64,000 bases of DNA from contig CP087563.1 in NCBI GenBank assembly GCA_020974905.1, positions 372,001 through 436,000 of the forward strand, given 5' to 3'. The position numbers and the translations under genes were made by a program. Position 1 is the first letter of the stretch; each line of letters opens with the position of its first letter. The notes beneath the pieces were generated by a model. The model was given only the letters and a program-made list of their open reading frames with translations, did not search any database and was not told where the DNA came from. Shown piece after piece: positions 17,943 to 26,310 of the stretch. This stretch comes from Planctomycetes bacterium syqfu. Its GTDB lineage: Bacteria > Planctomycetota > Phycisphaerae > Phycisphaerales > Phycisphaeraceae.

Positions 17943-18773
17943 TCATTGGGAAGCTTCACAACCTTCCGGGGCCCTGGTCAAGCCTCGTGCCAAATCACTC
18001 ATAAAAGCATGTGTCGCCTGGACCACTGCGTCCGACCCACGCTCACGAGCCTCGGATATACGCCGAACAATCGCCGATCCCACGATCGCCGCATCGGCGA
18101 CGGATACCACTTGTCTAACATGATTATCGGTCGAAACCCCGAATCCAACTGTAATAGGAAGCTCAGAAATTTCGCGTAATTTTTCAACACGGGGCGCCAA
18201 ATCGGGTGGCAAGTCGCTTTTTTCTCCGGTAATTCCTGCCCTGGCAAGCAGATAGATAAAACCGCTGCTGGCCTTGGCGATCTCAATCGCACGGGCCTCC
18301 GGGGTGGTCGGCGCAATGAGAAAACTCAAAATACCGCCGTTTTCGAGGATCAACTCGCGGACTTTAGCCGATTCCTCATACGCCAAATCCGGGATAATGA
18401 ACCCATCAATCCCCGCGTCGATGGCATCCTTGATGAAACTGCCATCACCGATTTTGTGCACGATCGAATAGCTGACCATCGCCACCAATCCGACATCCAG
18501 CTTGCTGCGGTTCTCAGCCACCATCTGCAAAATGTCCTTGGCCTTGATGCCATGCTCCAGCGCCCAGGTCATCGATGCCTGAATCGTCGGGCCGTCCGCA
18601 ACGGGATCGGAGAACGGGAAACCCAGCTCGCAGATGCTCGCGCCGGCCTCCTGGGCAGCATGGATCAATCGGGCTGAGGTCTGAATATCAGGATCGCCCA
18701 TGGTCAGATAAGGCATCAACGCCTTGGTACCATTTTGGGCATGATTTGCGAATATTTGGTCAATGCGGTTCAT
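17943..18773 (-). CDS. trpA: Tryptophan synthase alpha chain
   Basis: A 276-residue TrpA. It cleaves indole-3-glycerol phosphate to indole and glyceraldehyde 3-phosphate, for use by TrpB. The catalytic residues fall at the canonical numbers: E49 in CELGFPFSDP and D60 in PVADGPTIQ. The C-terminal phosphate-binding part GFGVSTDNHVRQVVSVADAAIVGSAIVRRI is intact. The ATG at 18773 gives the standard N-terminus; a start 12 codons upstream would add a hydrophobic tail. No other trp gene is adjacent, so the pathway genes are scattered. Confidence 0.95.
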   Translation of the reverse strand: MNRIDQIFANHAQNGTKALMPYLTMGDPDIQTSARLIHAAQEAGASICELGFPFSDPVADGPTIQASMTWALEHGIKAKDILQMVAENRSKLDVGLVAMVSYSIVHKIGDGSFIKDAIDAGIDGFIIPDLAYEESAKVRELILENGGILSFLIAPTTPEARAIEIAKASSGFIYLLARAGITGEKSDLPPDLAPRVEKLREISELPITVGFGVSTDNHVRQVVSVADAAIVGSAIVRRISEARERGSDAVVQATHAFMSDLARGLTRAPEGCEASQ

Positions 18774-18868
18774 TATGTACAAGATACAGACAGTTCTGAA
18801 TATGAACAAGCGTCATCCTTTGTTTCCTTCCAATAAAACACCCCCACAGTCTTGTCTTTATCAAACAT
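18773..18868 (-). CDS. Possible 31-codon upstream ORF coupled to trpA
   Basis: An ATG at 18868 opens a 31-codon frame whose TAA overlaps the trpA ATG (TAATG). It starts 6 nt after a TATTGT box, so its mRNA could be leaderless. It has one Trp codon only and no following terminator, so it does not look like a Trp attenuator. It could couple translation to trpA, or be chance. Confidence 0.25.
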   Translation of the reverse strand: MFDKDKTVGVFYWKETKDDACSYSELSVSCT

Positions 18869-18874
18869 AGTGTT

Positions 18875-18904
18875 ACAATAGCGAATATTTACGCAAAGTG
18901 TAAA
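18875..18904 (-). promoter_or_regulatory. Candidate sigma-70 promoter of trpA
   Basis: On the minus strand, TTTACA (18899-18904) and TATTGT (18875-18880) are separated by 18 nt. The expected start site falls at or next to the ATG of the short upstream ORF. Assigned by consensus only. Confidence 0.4.
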
Positions 18905-18920
18905 CTTAAAAGGGTGCCAA

Positions 18921-19946
18921 ATGACCAATCTTCACATTGCTTTCATCATGGGAATGCTCATGGCAAGTCTCACCTGTCTTAATCAAGTCGCCCATGCTCA
19001 GGACCAACCCGGACAGACCACCATCGCCCGTTGGCAGGACAATCACACCGCTGCCTTCATGCTCCTCTACGATGACAGTTGGCCCAGTCATTTTCAGGTT
19101 GCTATCCCCGCACTCATCGAACGCAACATGATCGGCACGTTCTACATCAACCCCGGTAAAGGTGAATACAAAGCCCATCGCGCCAAATGGGAAGAAGAAC
19201 TCTGGAAGACCGGCATGGTCTACGGCAATCACACCATGACCCACCGAGGCGTCAAAGACTTCGAAGATGCCCAACGTGAAATCGGTGATTGCAACCAGCG
19301 CATCCTCGACACCATCCCAGGCAAAAAGCCCCGTCTCATCTCATGGGCCAAACCCGGTGTCGGCAAAGGCAAATGGAATATCAACCGCGATGAACTCGAA
19401 CAAATTCTCAAGGAAAACAATCTCATCACCCGTCCCCCCTTCCGCGATCACGGTGCTGTCTACCACCTCAAGAAACTCGAACACTACACCCGCATCGTCG
19501 ACACAGCTATCGACAAACAAGACGCTGGCTACGTCATCATCCACGGCCTTGAACGCCGCGCCCCCATGATCACCAAGTGGCAGGACTTCTGGCCCATGAA
19601 TCAGGACCTCTACTACCAACTCCTCGACCACATGGCCTCCAAACGCGACGCTGGCCAACTCTGGATCACCGACCACATCTCAATCCACCAATACGAAACC
19701 CAGCGCCAAACCGCCAAGGTCCAGACGGTCAATCAGAATGACAAAAGCATCACACTCAAACTCACCTGCGATGCTGACCCACAGTTTTATGATCTTCCCA
19801 TGACGCTCAACACCCGCATCCCATCAAGTTGGCAGAACGTCAAAGTCACACAAGGTGACGAAACCATCAACGCCACCCTCCGCGACAGCATCGCCACGTA
19901 TTACGCCCTACCCAATGGCAAGACAATCCAGATTCAACGCGAGTGA
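18921..19946 (+). CDS. Exported polysaccharide deacetylase-like protein
   Basis: A 341-residue protein with a signal peptide (MGMLMASLTCLNQVAHAQ) and a NodB/CE4-type domain at about 40-250. The metal-binding aspartates are in LLYDDSW, the position of the usual TFDDG, and the histidine pair is in GNHTMTH. A C-terminal beta-rich region follows (about 260-341). It probably removes acetyl or other N/O-acyl groups from a polysaccharide outside the cell membrane. The motif 1 change (YDDSW) is unusual for the family. It is divergent from trpA. Confidence 0.85.
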   Translation: MTNLHIAFIMGMLMASLTCLNQVAHAQDQPGQTTIARWQDNHTAAFMLLYDDSWPSHFQVAIPALIERNMIGTFYINPGKGEYKAHRAKWEEELWKTGMVYGNHTMTHRGVKDFEDAQREIGDCNQRILDTIPGKKPRLISWAKPGVGKGKWNINRDELEQILKENNLITRPPFRDHGAVYHLKKLEHYTRIVDTAIDKQDAGYVIIHGLERRAPMITKWQDFWPMNQDLYYQLLDHMASKRDAGQLWITDHISIHQYETQRQTAKVQTVNQNDKSITLKLTCDADPQFYDLPMTLNTRIPSSWQNVKVTQGDETINATLRDSIATYYALPNGKTIQIQRE

Positions 19947-20062
19947 GATCTATTTGAAACATGTCTATGTGAGCCAGCTCGAGTCGAGTCGATCAGATAG
20001 ATTCTTTCGTTACATTGCGCATGTCTTGCATCTGTTATTGATTTGATACACCCCAATCGCAC

Positions 20063-20117
20063 CGAGTCAAGATGACTCGGCTATATATCAAACATAGCCC
20101 GGTCATCTTGACCGGGT
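20063..20117. repeat. Pair of covarying small hairpins in inverted orientation
   Basis: Hairpin 1: CCGAGTCA-AGA-TGACTCGG (20063-20081). Hairpin 2: CCCGGTCA-TCT-TGACCGGG (20099-20117), whose reverse complement is hairpin 1 with two compensated stem changes. The rest of the 686-bp gap 19947-20633 holds one palindromic repeat (20401-20483) and no gene I can support. Confidence 0.65.
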
Positions 20118-20400
20118 CTTAATGTAATTACGCCATTACCTGTATTGCTCAACCATCAACATCCAACAACACATTAAAGCCTATGGTTTGAATCCCAACG
20201 GCCTCTGTGAACTGGATCGTACATGATGATGACGAACACCCCATCAGCATTTAACCGTAGACATTCTCTGAGACTGGCTATAAATCGACGAACTCTGGGT
20301 GGACAAAGCGCACTGCAACGTAGGCTCCGCAACACCCCTGATTTACACCAGAGATGCAGAATTCAGTTGATGTCAATAATATCCATACCGTCCTATTTTC

Positions 20401-20483
20401 GTCATTCCCGCGAAGGCGGGAATCCAGCGGCATGCTGTGTACACTTGCAAGTTCCACTGGACTCCCGCCTTCGCGGGAGTGAC
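20401..20483. repeat. Palindromic dispersed repeat, copy 3 of 6
   Basis: Arms GTCATTCCCGCGAAGGCGGG and its near complement ending CGCGGGAGTGAC, with TCCAGCGG / CCACTGGA inner boxes. A short open frame across this copy (20223-20492) translates the repeat and is not a gene. Confidence 0.9.
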
Positions 20484-20633
20484 GGAAAGTGAAGCTTAAT
20501 TATTTGTTGTATTCTATGCTGTTGAACATCACTTGACCGGTCTCTGGCTCTGGTCTCAAGCTGGCAAGCTACCAAGTGTAGAAACGAGTATAGAAATGTG
20601 ATCTGTCCTGCTCCGTAGAAAATACTCGTCATC

Positions 20634-20834
20634 TCACTCACCAGCAATTATAAACCCTAAAACAAACACTAGGACTGAGACAAAAGAACATAACCAATAT
20701 ATGTTTGTTTTGTCACTTTTATTGTTTTCATTAGAAAAATATCTATTAGATTTTTCAATCATAAATAATATTAGAAATACAAAGAACGAGCACCCGCCAG
20801 CAAAGCATATTATCTGTCCTAATAAAACTGGCAT
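20634..20834 (-). CDS. Small AT-rich two-helix membrane protein
   Basis: A 66-residue frame with two hydrophobic segments (ICFAGGCSFFVFLILFMI and WLCSFVSVLVFVLGFIIAG) around a polar Asn/Lys loop. AGGA lies 8 nt before its ATG. The stretch 20590-20870 is clearly richer in A+T than its surroundings, which suggests recent acquisition. Not recognised; it could be chance coding in AT-rich DNA. Confidence 0.4.
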   Translation of the reverse strand: MPVLLGQIICFAGGCSFFVFLILFMIEKSNRYFSNENNKSDKTNIYWLCSFVSVLVFVLGFIIAGE

Positions 20835-20914
20835 ATTTATTTTCCTGTAATATTCTCTAATGCCGTCAACATCCAGGGGCAGAAAAGGAAGGTCAGAAAA
20901 GGGGGCATTCTACT

Positions 20915-22057
20915 TTATTGAAATCTTTCCGGATTCTCGCCCTGCTGCGTGATCCATTCACGATACGCAATCGGACTGATTTCGGAGGGTTTGATTTCGC
21001 TGCGGCCGCCCCAGAAGACGTTGGTGTAGCTGACGGGGATGCCGGCTTCTTGGAGGTGGGCGTCGATGGCGGCTTTGTGTTCGAGCAGGAGGTCTTTGTC
21101 CAGGCCGTGAGCGACGCCCATGATGTTGACGTTGTTGAACTCGGGGCCACCTTCACGCCAGTAGGCATGGGTCATGCACATGTGGCGGCCGACTTCTTTG
21201 CCTGCCTGCATCTCCATGCCTTGCGGGACTGCCCAATGGAACAGTGCGTTGTAGCGGGTGACGGTTGAGCCGTCCTTGTGTTTCTTGACGTGTTCGAGGA
21301 ACGTGGAGAAGCGGCCGATGACGCCAAGCTCGTTGAGACGTTTACCGGCTGCACAAAAGTCCTCAACCGAAAGTCCGGCTTCGGCGGCACGGGCTTCCCA
21401 TGGGTTGGCAACGATCTCATCGACGGAAAACTCACGCTTCATGGCCATGAGGACTTTCCAGTCATCTTCGGTCAGGTCGATGACGGTGGTGTCCTGCACG
21501 GTGGCAGGAGCGTCAATGCGGTCACCGGGCGAAAGTTCACGACGACGAACATGCCCCACGCCAAGCACAAAGAGTTTGTGGGCAGGCATCATGCGATACC
21601 GCGTTGCGCCGGTCTTGGCACATAGCCATTGGCAGTGTTTATCCAGTGAAAACGGCTTGGGAACTTTGAGCGTGGTCCACAGGCGATAGGTCGAACCCGC
21701 GGTGCCTGTGTCACAGGTGCGGATAACGACATGGCCGGAGAACGGATCTTCTTTGAACATGTAATCAAACGCATCGTTGAGATGTTCGTTATCAATTTCC
21801 CATGCAACCAAAGCGCCGGGCGACAAGCTGGTGGAAAGCAAGGTCTGACGGATACGGCGAATGGTCCCTGCCTGCACCATGGCACGCAGTCGCGTAAGCA
21901 CGACATCCAGGTCGAGCCCTGCTTGCTGAGCAATCGCTTCAAACGGGCGAGAAACAAAGCCCTGGATTTTGTCTTCGGAGACCGAGAGGATCTGCTTGTT
22001 GATCGGATCATCCACGGTAAACGGTGTGTCGGAATGAGGTGTAGTTGAGGTGGTCAT
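20915..22057 (-). CDS. Fused AhbA/AhbB-like siroheme decarboxylase (Lrp/AsnC fold)
   Basis: A 380-residue protein made of two Lrp/AsnC-like halves, each a winged-helix plus ferredoxin-like fold (first half about 15-180, second about 195-370). The second half has RYNALFHWAVPQ and HMCMTHAYWREGGPEFNN, then a MGVAHG segment, resembling siroheme decarboxylase subunits. AhbA and AhbB decarboxylate siroheme to didecarbosiroheme in the alternative heme route; they are normally two proteins of ~150-170 residues. Annotation as an Lrp regulator is the alternative. No ahbC or ahbD is adjacent. Confidence 0.72.
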   Translation of the reverse strand: MTTSTTPHSDTPFTVDDPINKQILSVSEDKIQGFVSRPFEAIAQQAGLDLDVVLTRLRAMVQAGTIRRIRQTLLSTSLSPGALVAWEIDNEHLNDAFDYMFKEDPFSGHVVIRTCDTGTAGSTYRLWTTLKVPKPFSLDKHCQWLCAKTGATRYRMMPAHKLFVLGVGHVRRRELSPGDRIDAPATVQDTTVIDLTEDDWKVLMAMKREFSVDEIVANPWEARAAEAGLSVEDFCAAGKRLNELGVIGRFSTFLEHVKKHKDGSTVTRYNALFHWAVPQGMEMQAGKEVGRHMCMTHAYWREGGPEFNNVNIMGVAHGLDKDLLLEHKAAIDAHLQEAGIPVSYTNVFWGGRSEIKPSEISPIAYREWITQQGENPERFQ

Positions 22058-22114
22058 GAATCAAATTGTAGCGGAAATGTCGAAAAGTGGGACGTGATCT
22101 TTGGATCGCATTTC

Positions 22115-22203
22115 GTCACTCCCGCGCCCCGGAAGGCAGGAGTCCAGTGAGAACTGTAAGCGTCAACTGCATGCCACTGGGTTCCCGCCTGCGCGGGAAT
22201 GAC
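22115..22203. repeat. Palindromic dispersed repeat, copy 4 of 6
   Basis: Arms GTCACTCCCGCGCCCC and TGCGCGGGAATGAC. The left arm has a small insertion and substitutions (GCCCCGGAAGG), which weakens its inner palindrome. It lies between two genes on the minus strand. Confidence 0.85.
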
Positions 22204-22252
22204 GGGAATGTATTTCAACGTGGCAAGAAATCTTGCTGTTGAAAGTCGCAAC

Positions 22253-22765
22253 TCAATACTTAAATCCATCTTCTCGCAGGTGGACCCAGGGTTCGCCTTG
22301 GAGGAATTTGCCACCGCGGATCGTGCCGACGAACAAGTCGTGATCACCTTCGACGTCGACGTGGCAGGTGACTTCGCATTCGATGTAGCTCATCACGTGT
22401 GCGAGGATCGGCGAATGAGTGGCGGTGTCGTGAATCATTTCAAAACCCAGGAACGGGTCTTCATTGGGATCGATGCCAGCTGCGAATTTACGGGTGATGA
22501 TTTTTTCACCTTGAGGCAGTTGGCAAAGTCCGAACTGGCGTGACTCGGAAATCAAAGGCATGATCGGACGCCCTTTGGCGACGGCCACGCTGATCATCGG
22601 CGGATCAAACGAAACCTGCTGAACCCAACTGGCAAGCATCCCCAGGCGACGGTCTTCATGATGTGCGGTGAGAATGAAAACCCCTGCTGGGATTCGGCCG
22701 ATGGCTTTACCGACTTGTGCTTTGACACTGTCTTCCAAGATATTTTTTTCTGATCGTCTGGACAT
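22253..22765 (-). CDS. Flavin reductase-like FMN-binding protein
   Basis: A 170-residue split-barrel flavin-binding domain of the flavin reductase family: AIGRIPAGVFILTAHHEDRRLGMLASWVQQVSFDPPMISVAV at the N-terminus in parts, then FGLCQLPQ. Proteins of this type reduce FMN with NAD(P)H or bind flavin for a partner. The ATG follows AAAGGGG. Neighbours give no clue to the partner. Confidence 0.87.
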   Translation of the reverse strand: MSRRSEKNILEDSVKAQVGKAIGRIPAGVFILTAHHEDRRLGMLASWVQQVSFDPPMISVAVAKGRPIMPLISESRQFGLCQLPQGEKIITRKFAAGIDPNEDPFLGFEMIHDTATHSPILAHVMSYIECEVTCHVDVEGDHDLFVGTIRGGKFLQGEPWVHLREDGFKY

Positions 22766-22968
22766 AAAACCCCTTTAGTGTTGTAGTGCCCCCCACTGTC
22801 GCGTGCCGACAGGTGTTGAAAGTCTAAACCTTACTTCGTTGTGATGCAAAGAGAATCTCTGTTTTAAACAGGCGCGATGTCAAACTGTCGCAGAGACTCA
22901 TCAAAAAACAAAACGGTCCGGCAAATGGTGGATTGGTAATTTCAGTTTGATCCGTTATAAACATTGCC

Positions 22969-23613
22969 ATGAAGTACAAAGCAGTCATGTTCGATTTGGA
23001 TGGCACGTTGGCGGACACACTTGGTGATATCGCAGCCGCAGCCAATCATGCGTTTACGCAAATGGGTCAACCCACGCAGACCCTTGAGCGCTTCCGGTAT
23101 CTGGCCGGTCAGGGTTTGGCAAGACTCTTTACCGACGCCCTGCCGCCTGCCGAGTGTGAACGTGTTGAAGCATACATGAAGCACTTCAAGGCTTACTACG
23201 CAGAACATAACATGGACACCAGCAAGCTGTACCCCGGAATTGCGGACCTGCTTGATGCGATCAAAGCCAACGGCATGAAGATGGCGATTCTCACCAACAA
23301 GCCGGACCCGGCAGCCCATGAACTTCAGCAGAAACTCATGAGCCAATGGGATTGGGATTATGTGCTGGGACACCGCAAACCCTACCCCGTCAAGCCGGAC
23401 CCCACATCGGCGCTGGCGATCTGTGATGAACTTGGCATCGCGCCTTCAGAGTGGTTGTATGTCGGTGATACACGCGTGGACATGGAGACCGCCAAGAACG
23501 CGGGAATGTTTGCGATTGGCGTGCTGTGGGGCTTTCGTGATGAACCGGAACTGCGTGCGTCCGGTGCGGATCTGATTGTCAGTGATGTTGGGCCGATTAT
23601 TGATCTGCTGTGA
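22969..23613 (+). CDS. gph: Phosphoglycolate phosphatase-like HAD hydrolase
   Basis: A 214-residue HAD-superfamily phosphatase: nucleophile motif FDLDGTLADT (Asp10), motif II AILTNKPD, motif III lysine in RKPYPVKPDP, and motif IV YVGDTRVDMETAKNAG. The cap is the helical type of Gph/PGP enzymes. It probably hydrolyses 2-phosphoglycolate from DNA repair or related phosphoesters. Specificity within this family is hard to read, so the symbol is tentative. Confidence 0.85.
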   Translation: MKYKAVMFDLDGTLADTLGDIAAAANHAFTQMGQPTQTLERFRYLAGQGLARLFTDALPPAECERVEAYMKHFKAYYAEHNMDTSKLYPGIADLLDAIKANGMKMAILTNKPDPAAHELQQKLMSQWDWDYVLGHRKPYPVKPDPTSALAICDELGIAPSEWLYVGDTRVDMETAKNAGMFAIGVLWGFRDEPELRASGADLIVSDVGPIIDLL

Positions 23614-23710
23614 TTGATGTCATATTGACGTCGTTAGGAAAGCCTTGTCGCTTCTGAGGTGCGGGTGGTCTCGGGCAATTCAAAAAGACAACCAAGGCAT
23701 CAAAGGCAAC

Positions 23711-23732
23711 CCGTGACTCGGGAGAGTCACGG
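23711..23732. repeat. Short perfect hairpin, family CCGTGNCNC
   Basis: CCGTGACTC, loop GGGA, GAGTCACGG. Followed by CTTT, so it may terminate transcription from gph. The same motif recurs at 30647-30668 and 33288-33309 with compensating stem changes. Confidence 0.7.
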
Positions 23733-23778
23733 CTTTGGGGTGATGCGCATTTTGATATGCGCATTTTGCGTTGATCAA

Positions 23779-24597
23779 TTAGTGTGATTTGGTGATTGCA
23801 CCGGGTTTGTCTTTGATATGTAGGTTGCGCCATACGGAGATGTTGTCGTAGTAGGCGTAGACATCTTTGTACTTGCCGTTCTCGTCTTTGGGCGCCCATT
23901 GAGGACTGTGCCCGCCGTGGAAGGTACTGAACATGAATTGGCTGATGAGGGTTGAGGGATCATCGGAGCCGCGGAATTCGATGCCGTTGTGTTCGATGAT
24001 GAGCTTGCCGTCTATGTAGATGTGAGCAAAGCCGTTGTCTTTACCCAGGTCATTGACCCGGACGTGATAGCTGATGGCATAGTATCGATCATTGACAAAT
24101 TTGAAGTCGTGATTTTTTCTTGTGATCCCGTATTGGTTTGTTTTGTTCTGGCAGTAGATGTAGGTTTGGATTTCATTATCACGGTGGAACATCATGCGGG
24201 CGCTCCAACCTGTGGGTTTCATTTTGTTGCCACCGGTGATGGGACGATCTGGGCCGAGTCCGTGGAGTTTACCGCCTTTGACGAATTGGAAATCCTTATC
24301 GAATTTCACATCCATGCACAGTGTGTATTCCATGCCACGTTCCCCCAGCGGGTATCGGACGACGATGCGTTCAGAACCACGTTCGGATGATTTGTAATGG
24401 GCTTTGAGAGCGGGTGATTGATCAGTGCCGACGGCTTGTTCAATGCTCAGATAGCGATGACTTTTGAGTTTGTCGTACAGGCCTTGGTTCGTTGGCGTGT
24501 CGAAGGTTTCCTCAAAGAGCATCTGGGCATTGAGTGTTGTTGGTGATTGTAGGATGACTGCTGTGAGAAACAGTGTGAACAAAGCGGAATATTTCAC
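23779..24597 (-). CDS. Exported polysaccharide lyase family 14-like protein
   Basis: A 272-residue protein with a signal peptide (LFLTAVILQSPTTLNAQ) and one concanavalin-like domain. Motifs resemble PL14 alginate/glucuronan lyases: FVKGGKLHGLGPDRP, GWSARMMFHRDN and FMFSTFHGGHSPQWAP followed by VYAYYDNISVWR. It probably cleaves a uronic-acid polysaccharide outside the cytoplasm. Its ATG overlaps the stop of the YihY-like gene by 4 bp (ATGA), an odd pairing of enzyme and membrane protein. Substrate is not known. Confidence 0.77.
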   Translation of the reverse strand: MKYSALFTLFLTAVILQSPTTLNAQMLFEETFDTPTNQGLYDKLKSHRYLSIEQAVGTDQSPALKAHYKSSERGSERIVVRYPLGERGMEYTLCMDVKFDKDFQFVKGGKLHGLGPDRPITGGNKMKPTGWSARMMFHRDNEIQTYIYCQNKTNQYGITRKNHDFKFVNDRYYAISYHVRVNDLGKDNGFAHIYIDGKLIIEHNGIEFRGSDDPSTLISQFMFSTFHGGHSPQWAPKDENGKYKDVYAYYDNISVWRNLHIKDKPGAITKSH

Positions 24598-26075
24598 TGC
24601 GATTCCTTTTGTTTTTCATTTGGAGCATGGGTGATGACATCATGGAGCGTTTGCGTTCCCACCAGATCGAGTTGGGCTTGGGAGAGTGTTTTGAGGTAAT
24701 GGTTAATGCCGGGAGTGCGTTGTTGCTGATCCTGTGGCGTGGTGCCCATGTCGTTGGTGAGTTTGATGATTTCCGCCAGGTAAATGGAGGTCGGGGGCTT
24801 GGCGAGACTGTAACCGGTCAGGCCATCTTCATGTCCCTGGACTTTGTGAATCCAACGCGCATTTTCGAGTTCCTGAATGAACTGACGACATAGGCGTGGG
24901 GAGACGTTGAGTTGTTCAACGAGTTGTTCACTGCGGACGGATTGCCCATTTTCAAAGGCTTGGCCGATCATCGCGAGCATGCTCATGAGCGTGTTGGCAT
25001 GGACGACTTCGAGTTGGCGCGATTGCGTGAATTCACGTTGGAATTTCTGACTTTTCATGGCCTGGAGGACGTATGAAACTTCAAGTCCAAAGAGCACGAT
25101 CAGCCATGTGAGGTAGACCCACATCAGGAATAAAGGCACCAATGCCAGGGCGCCATACAAACTCGTCGCACCGGTCTTGGTGGCATAGATGGCGAAGAGT
25201 TCCTTGGAGCCGACCCAGAATAGCGCAGCAACAAAACTGCCAATGGCAGCGGCACGAAATTGCACCTTGGCGTGAGGCAAGAGCAGGAACATCACCAACA
25301 GGACAATCCATGTGGTCATGATCGGAGCAAGCACCAGGGACGGGCCAGCCAGCCAATTGGTCCAGGCACCTTCCTCGATGACACTCATCAAGCGTTGTTG
25401 AAGGACCTGGCCGATGATGATGAAAATCGGCCCGAGGATGATCATGGTCAGGTAGTAGGACAGGCGTTGATACCACGGCCTGCCCTGTTCGACATTGAAG
25501 ACGGCATTAAAACTCTTTTCAGCGGTTTCGAGTAACGTGGTCGCAGCATAGATAAAGACGAGTAAACCGACCCATCCGATCTTACCGAAGTCAACATTTT
25601 CGAGGGTATCAAGTAGTTGTTCAATGCTGTCACCCAGCAGCGCGCGTGCTTCTGCCATGGACTGTTGATTGGATTCGCCTGTAGCTGCGTCCTGTGCAAG
25701 GATCTGTTCATCGGTGAGTGGGCCGACGAATTCGGAGTGAGTGACTATTTCACCGGTGGTGGTATCACGATTTAAAAGTTCTTCAGGCAGCAGGAACGTG
25801 ATGACACTTTGCTTAAACCGGGCCTGATAGTTTTCCAGACCACGGAAAGCCTGGAGAATCACCAATGCCAACACGAGCATGGGCAGCAGGCTGAACATAG
25901 TGCGGTACGTCAGGGCCGCTGCCATTTGCGTGGCATTGTCACGTTTGAGTTCACGCGTGCAAAACCACGTGAACATCGCCCAGAAGCGCATGTAGCGGTA
26001 CGTTCGTTTGGACTCCTGTGCCGGCTGCATGATGAATGAGCGGACGCGCGTGGATAATTGGCTGACAATTCGCAT
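24594..26075 (-). CDS. YihY/BrkB-family membrane protein with C-terminal winged helix
   Basis: About 493 residues. The first ~330 form the YihY/UPF0761 membrane domain (RDNATQMAAALTYRTMFSLLPMLVLAL; later FLMWVYLTWLIVLFGLEVSYVLQ). The rest looks like a winged-helix region (SEQLVEQLNVSPRLCRQFIQELENARWI). YihY proteins were once called RNase BN but are membrane proteins of unclear function. The ATG at 26075 is preferred over 26105 because it gives a normal N-terminus. It overlaps the PL14-like gene downstream. Confidence 0.85.
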   Translation of the reverse strand: MRIVSQLSTRVRSFIMQPAQESKRTYRYMRFWAMFTWFCTRELKRDNATQMAAALTYRTMFSLLPMLVLALVILQAFRGLENYQARFKQSVITFLLPEELLNRDTTTGEIVTHSEFVGPLTDEQILAQDAATGESNQQSMAEARALLGDSIEQLLDTLENVDFGKIGWVGLLVFIYAATTLLETAEKSFNAVFNVEQGRPWYQRLSYYLTMIILGPIFIIIGQVLQQRLMSVIEEGAWTNWLAGPSLVLAPIMTTWIVLLVMFLLLPHAKVQFRAAAIGSFVAALFWVGSKELFAIYATKTGATSLYGALALVPLFLMWVYLTWLIVLFGLEVSYVLQAMKSQKFQREFTQSRQLEVVHANTLMSMLAMIGQAFENGQSVRSEQLVEQLNVSPRLCRQFIQELENARWIHKVQGHEDGLTGYSLAKPPTSIYLAEIIKLTNDMGTTPQDQQQRTPGINHYLKTLSQAQLDLVGTQTLHDVITHAPNEKQKESQ

Positions 26076-26120
26076 GGGGGTATTATCGGTTATTCCCGTC
26101 AGCAAGCCAACACCTTAAGG

Positions 26121-26126
26121 TATAAT
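26121..26126 (+). promoter_or_regulatory. Consensus -10 box TATAAT, 6 nt before an ATG
   Basis: A perfect TATAAT is followed by CTGACT and then the ATG at 26133. Transcription would start at or next to the ATG, giving a leaderless mRNA. No clear -35 box is seen. Confidence 0.5.
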
Positions 26127-26132
26127 CTGACT

Positions 26133-26309
26133 ATGTTCACCCGCCTGATTCAGTTTATTCGATCCAAATTCGGACGTAAGAAGCCCACCAAGCGTAACCC
26201 GCTGTACAACGCGCAGGACCCGCGTGAATTGGCACGTCGGCGGAGTAATCGGGTGTACCTGAAAAATATCAAGGCGCATCAGAAAGCTGAAAAACGCAAG
26301 TACGATTGA
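26133..26309 (+). CDS. Small basic protein, 58 residues
   Basis: About a third of the residues are Lys or Arg (KFGRKKPTKRNP; ELARRRSNRVYLKN; HQKAEKRKYD). It could be a ribosome- or nucleic-acid-associated protein, but I do not recognise a family and it is not L34 or another known small ribosomal protein. The start at 26133 is set by the TATAAT just before it; an upstream in-frame start at 26058 would overlap the divergent YihY-like gene. It converges on the TMTC-like gene with a 1-bp gap. Confidence 0.6.
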   Translation: MFTRLIQFIRSKFGRKKPTKRNPLYNAQDPRELARRRSNRVYLKNIKAHQKAEKRKYD

Positions 26310-26310
26310 G

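Noticed and set aside
18773-18868. trpA leader peptide as a tryptophan attenuator
   Set aside because: Only one Trp codon and no terminator hairpin before trpA; kept only as a low-confidence upstream ORF.
20180-20220. tRNA-like GTTTGAATCC sequence
   Set aside because: No acceptor, D or anticodon stems fit around it; no tRNA was found anywhere in the window.
20223-20492. 89-codon open frame as a gene
   Set aside because: Its second half is the translation of a dispersed palindromic repeat, and the first half has no family resemblance or ribosome site.
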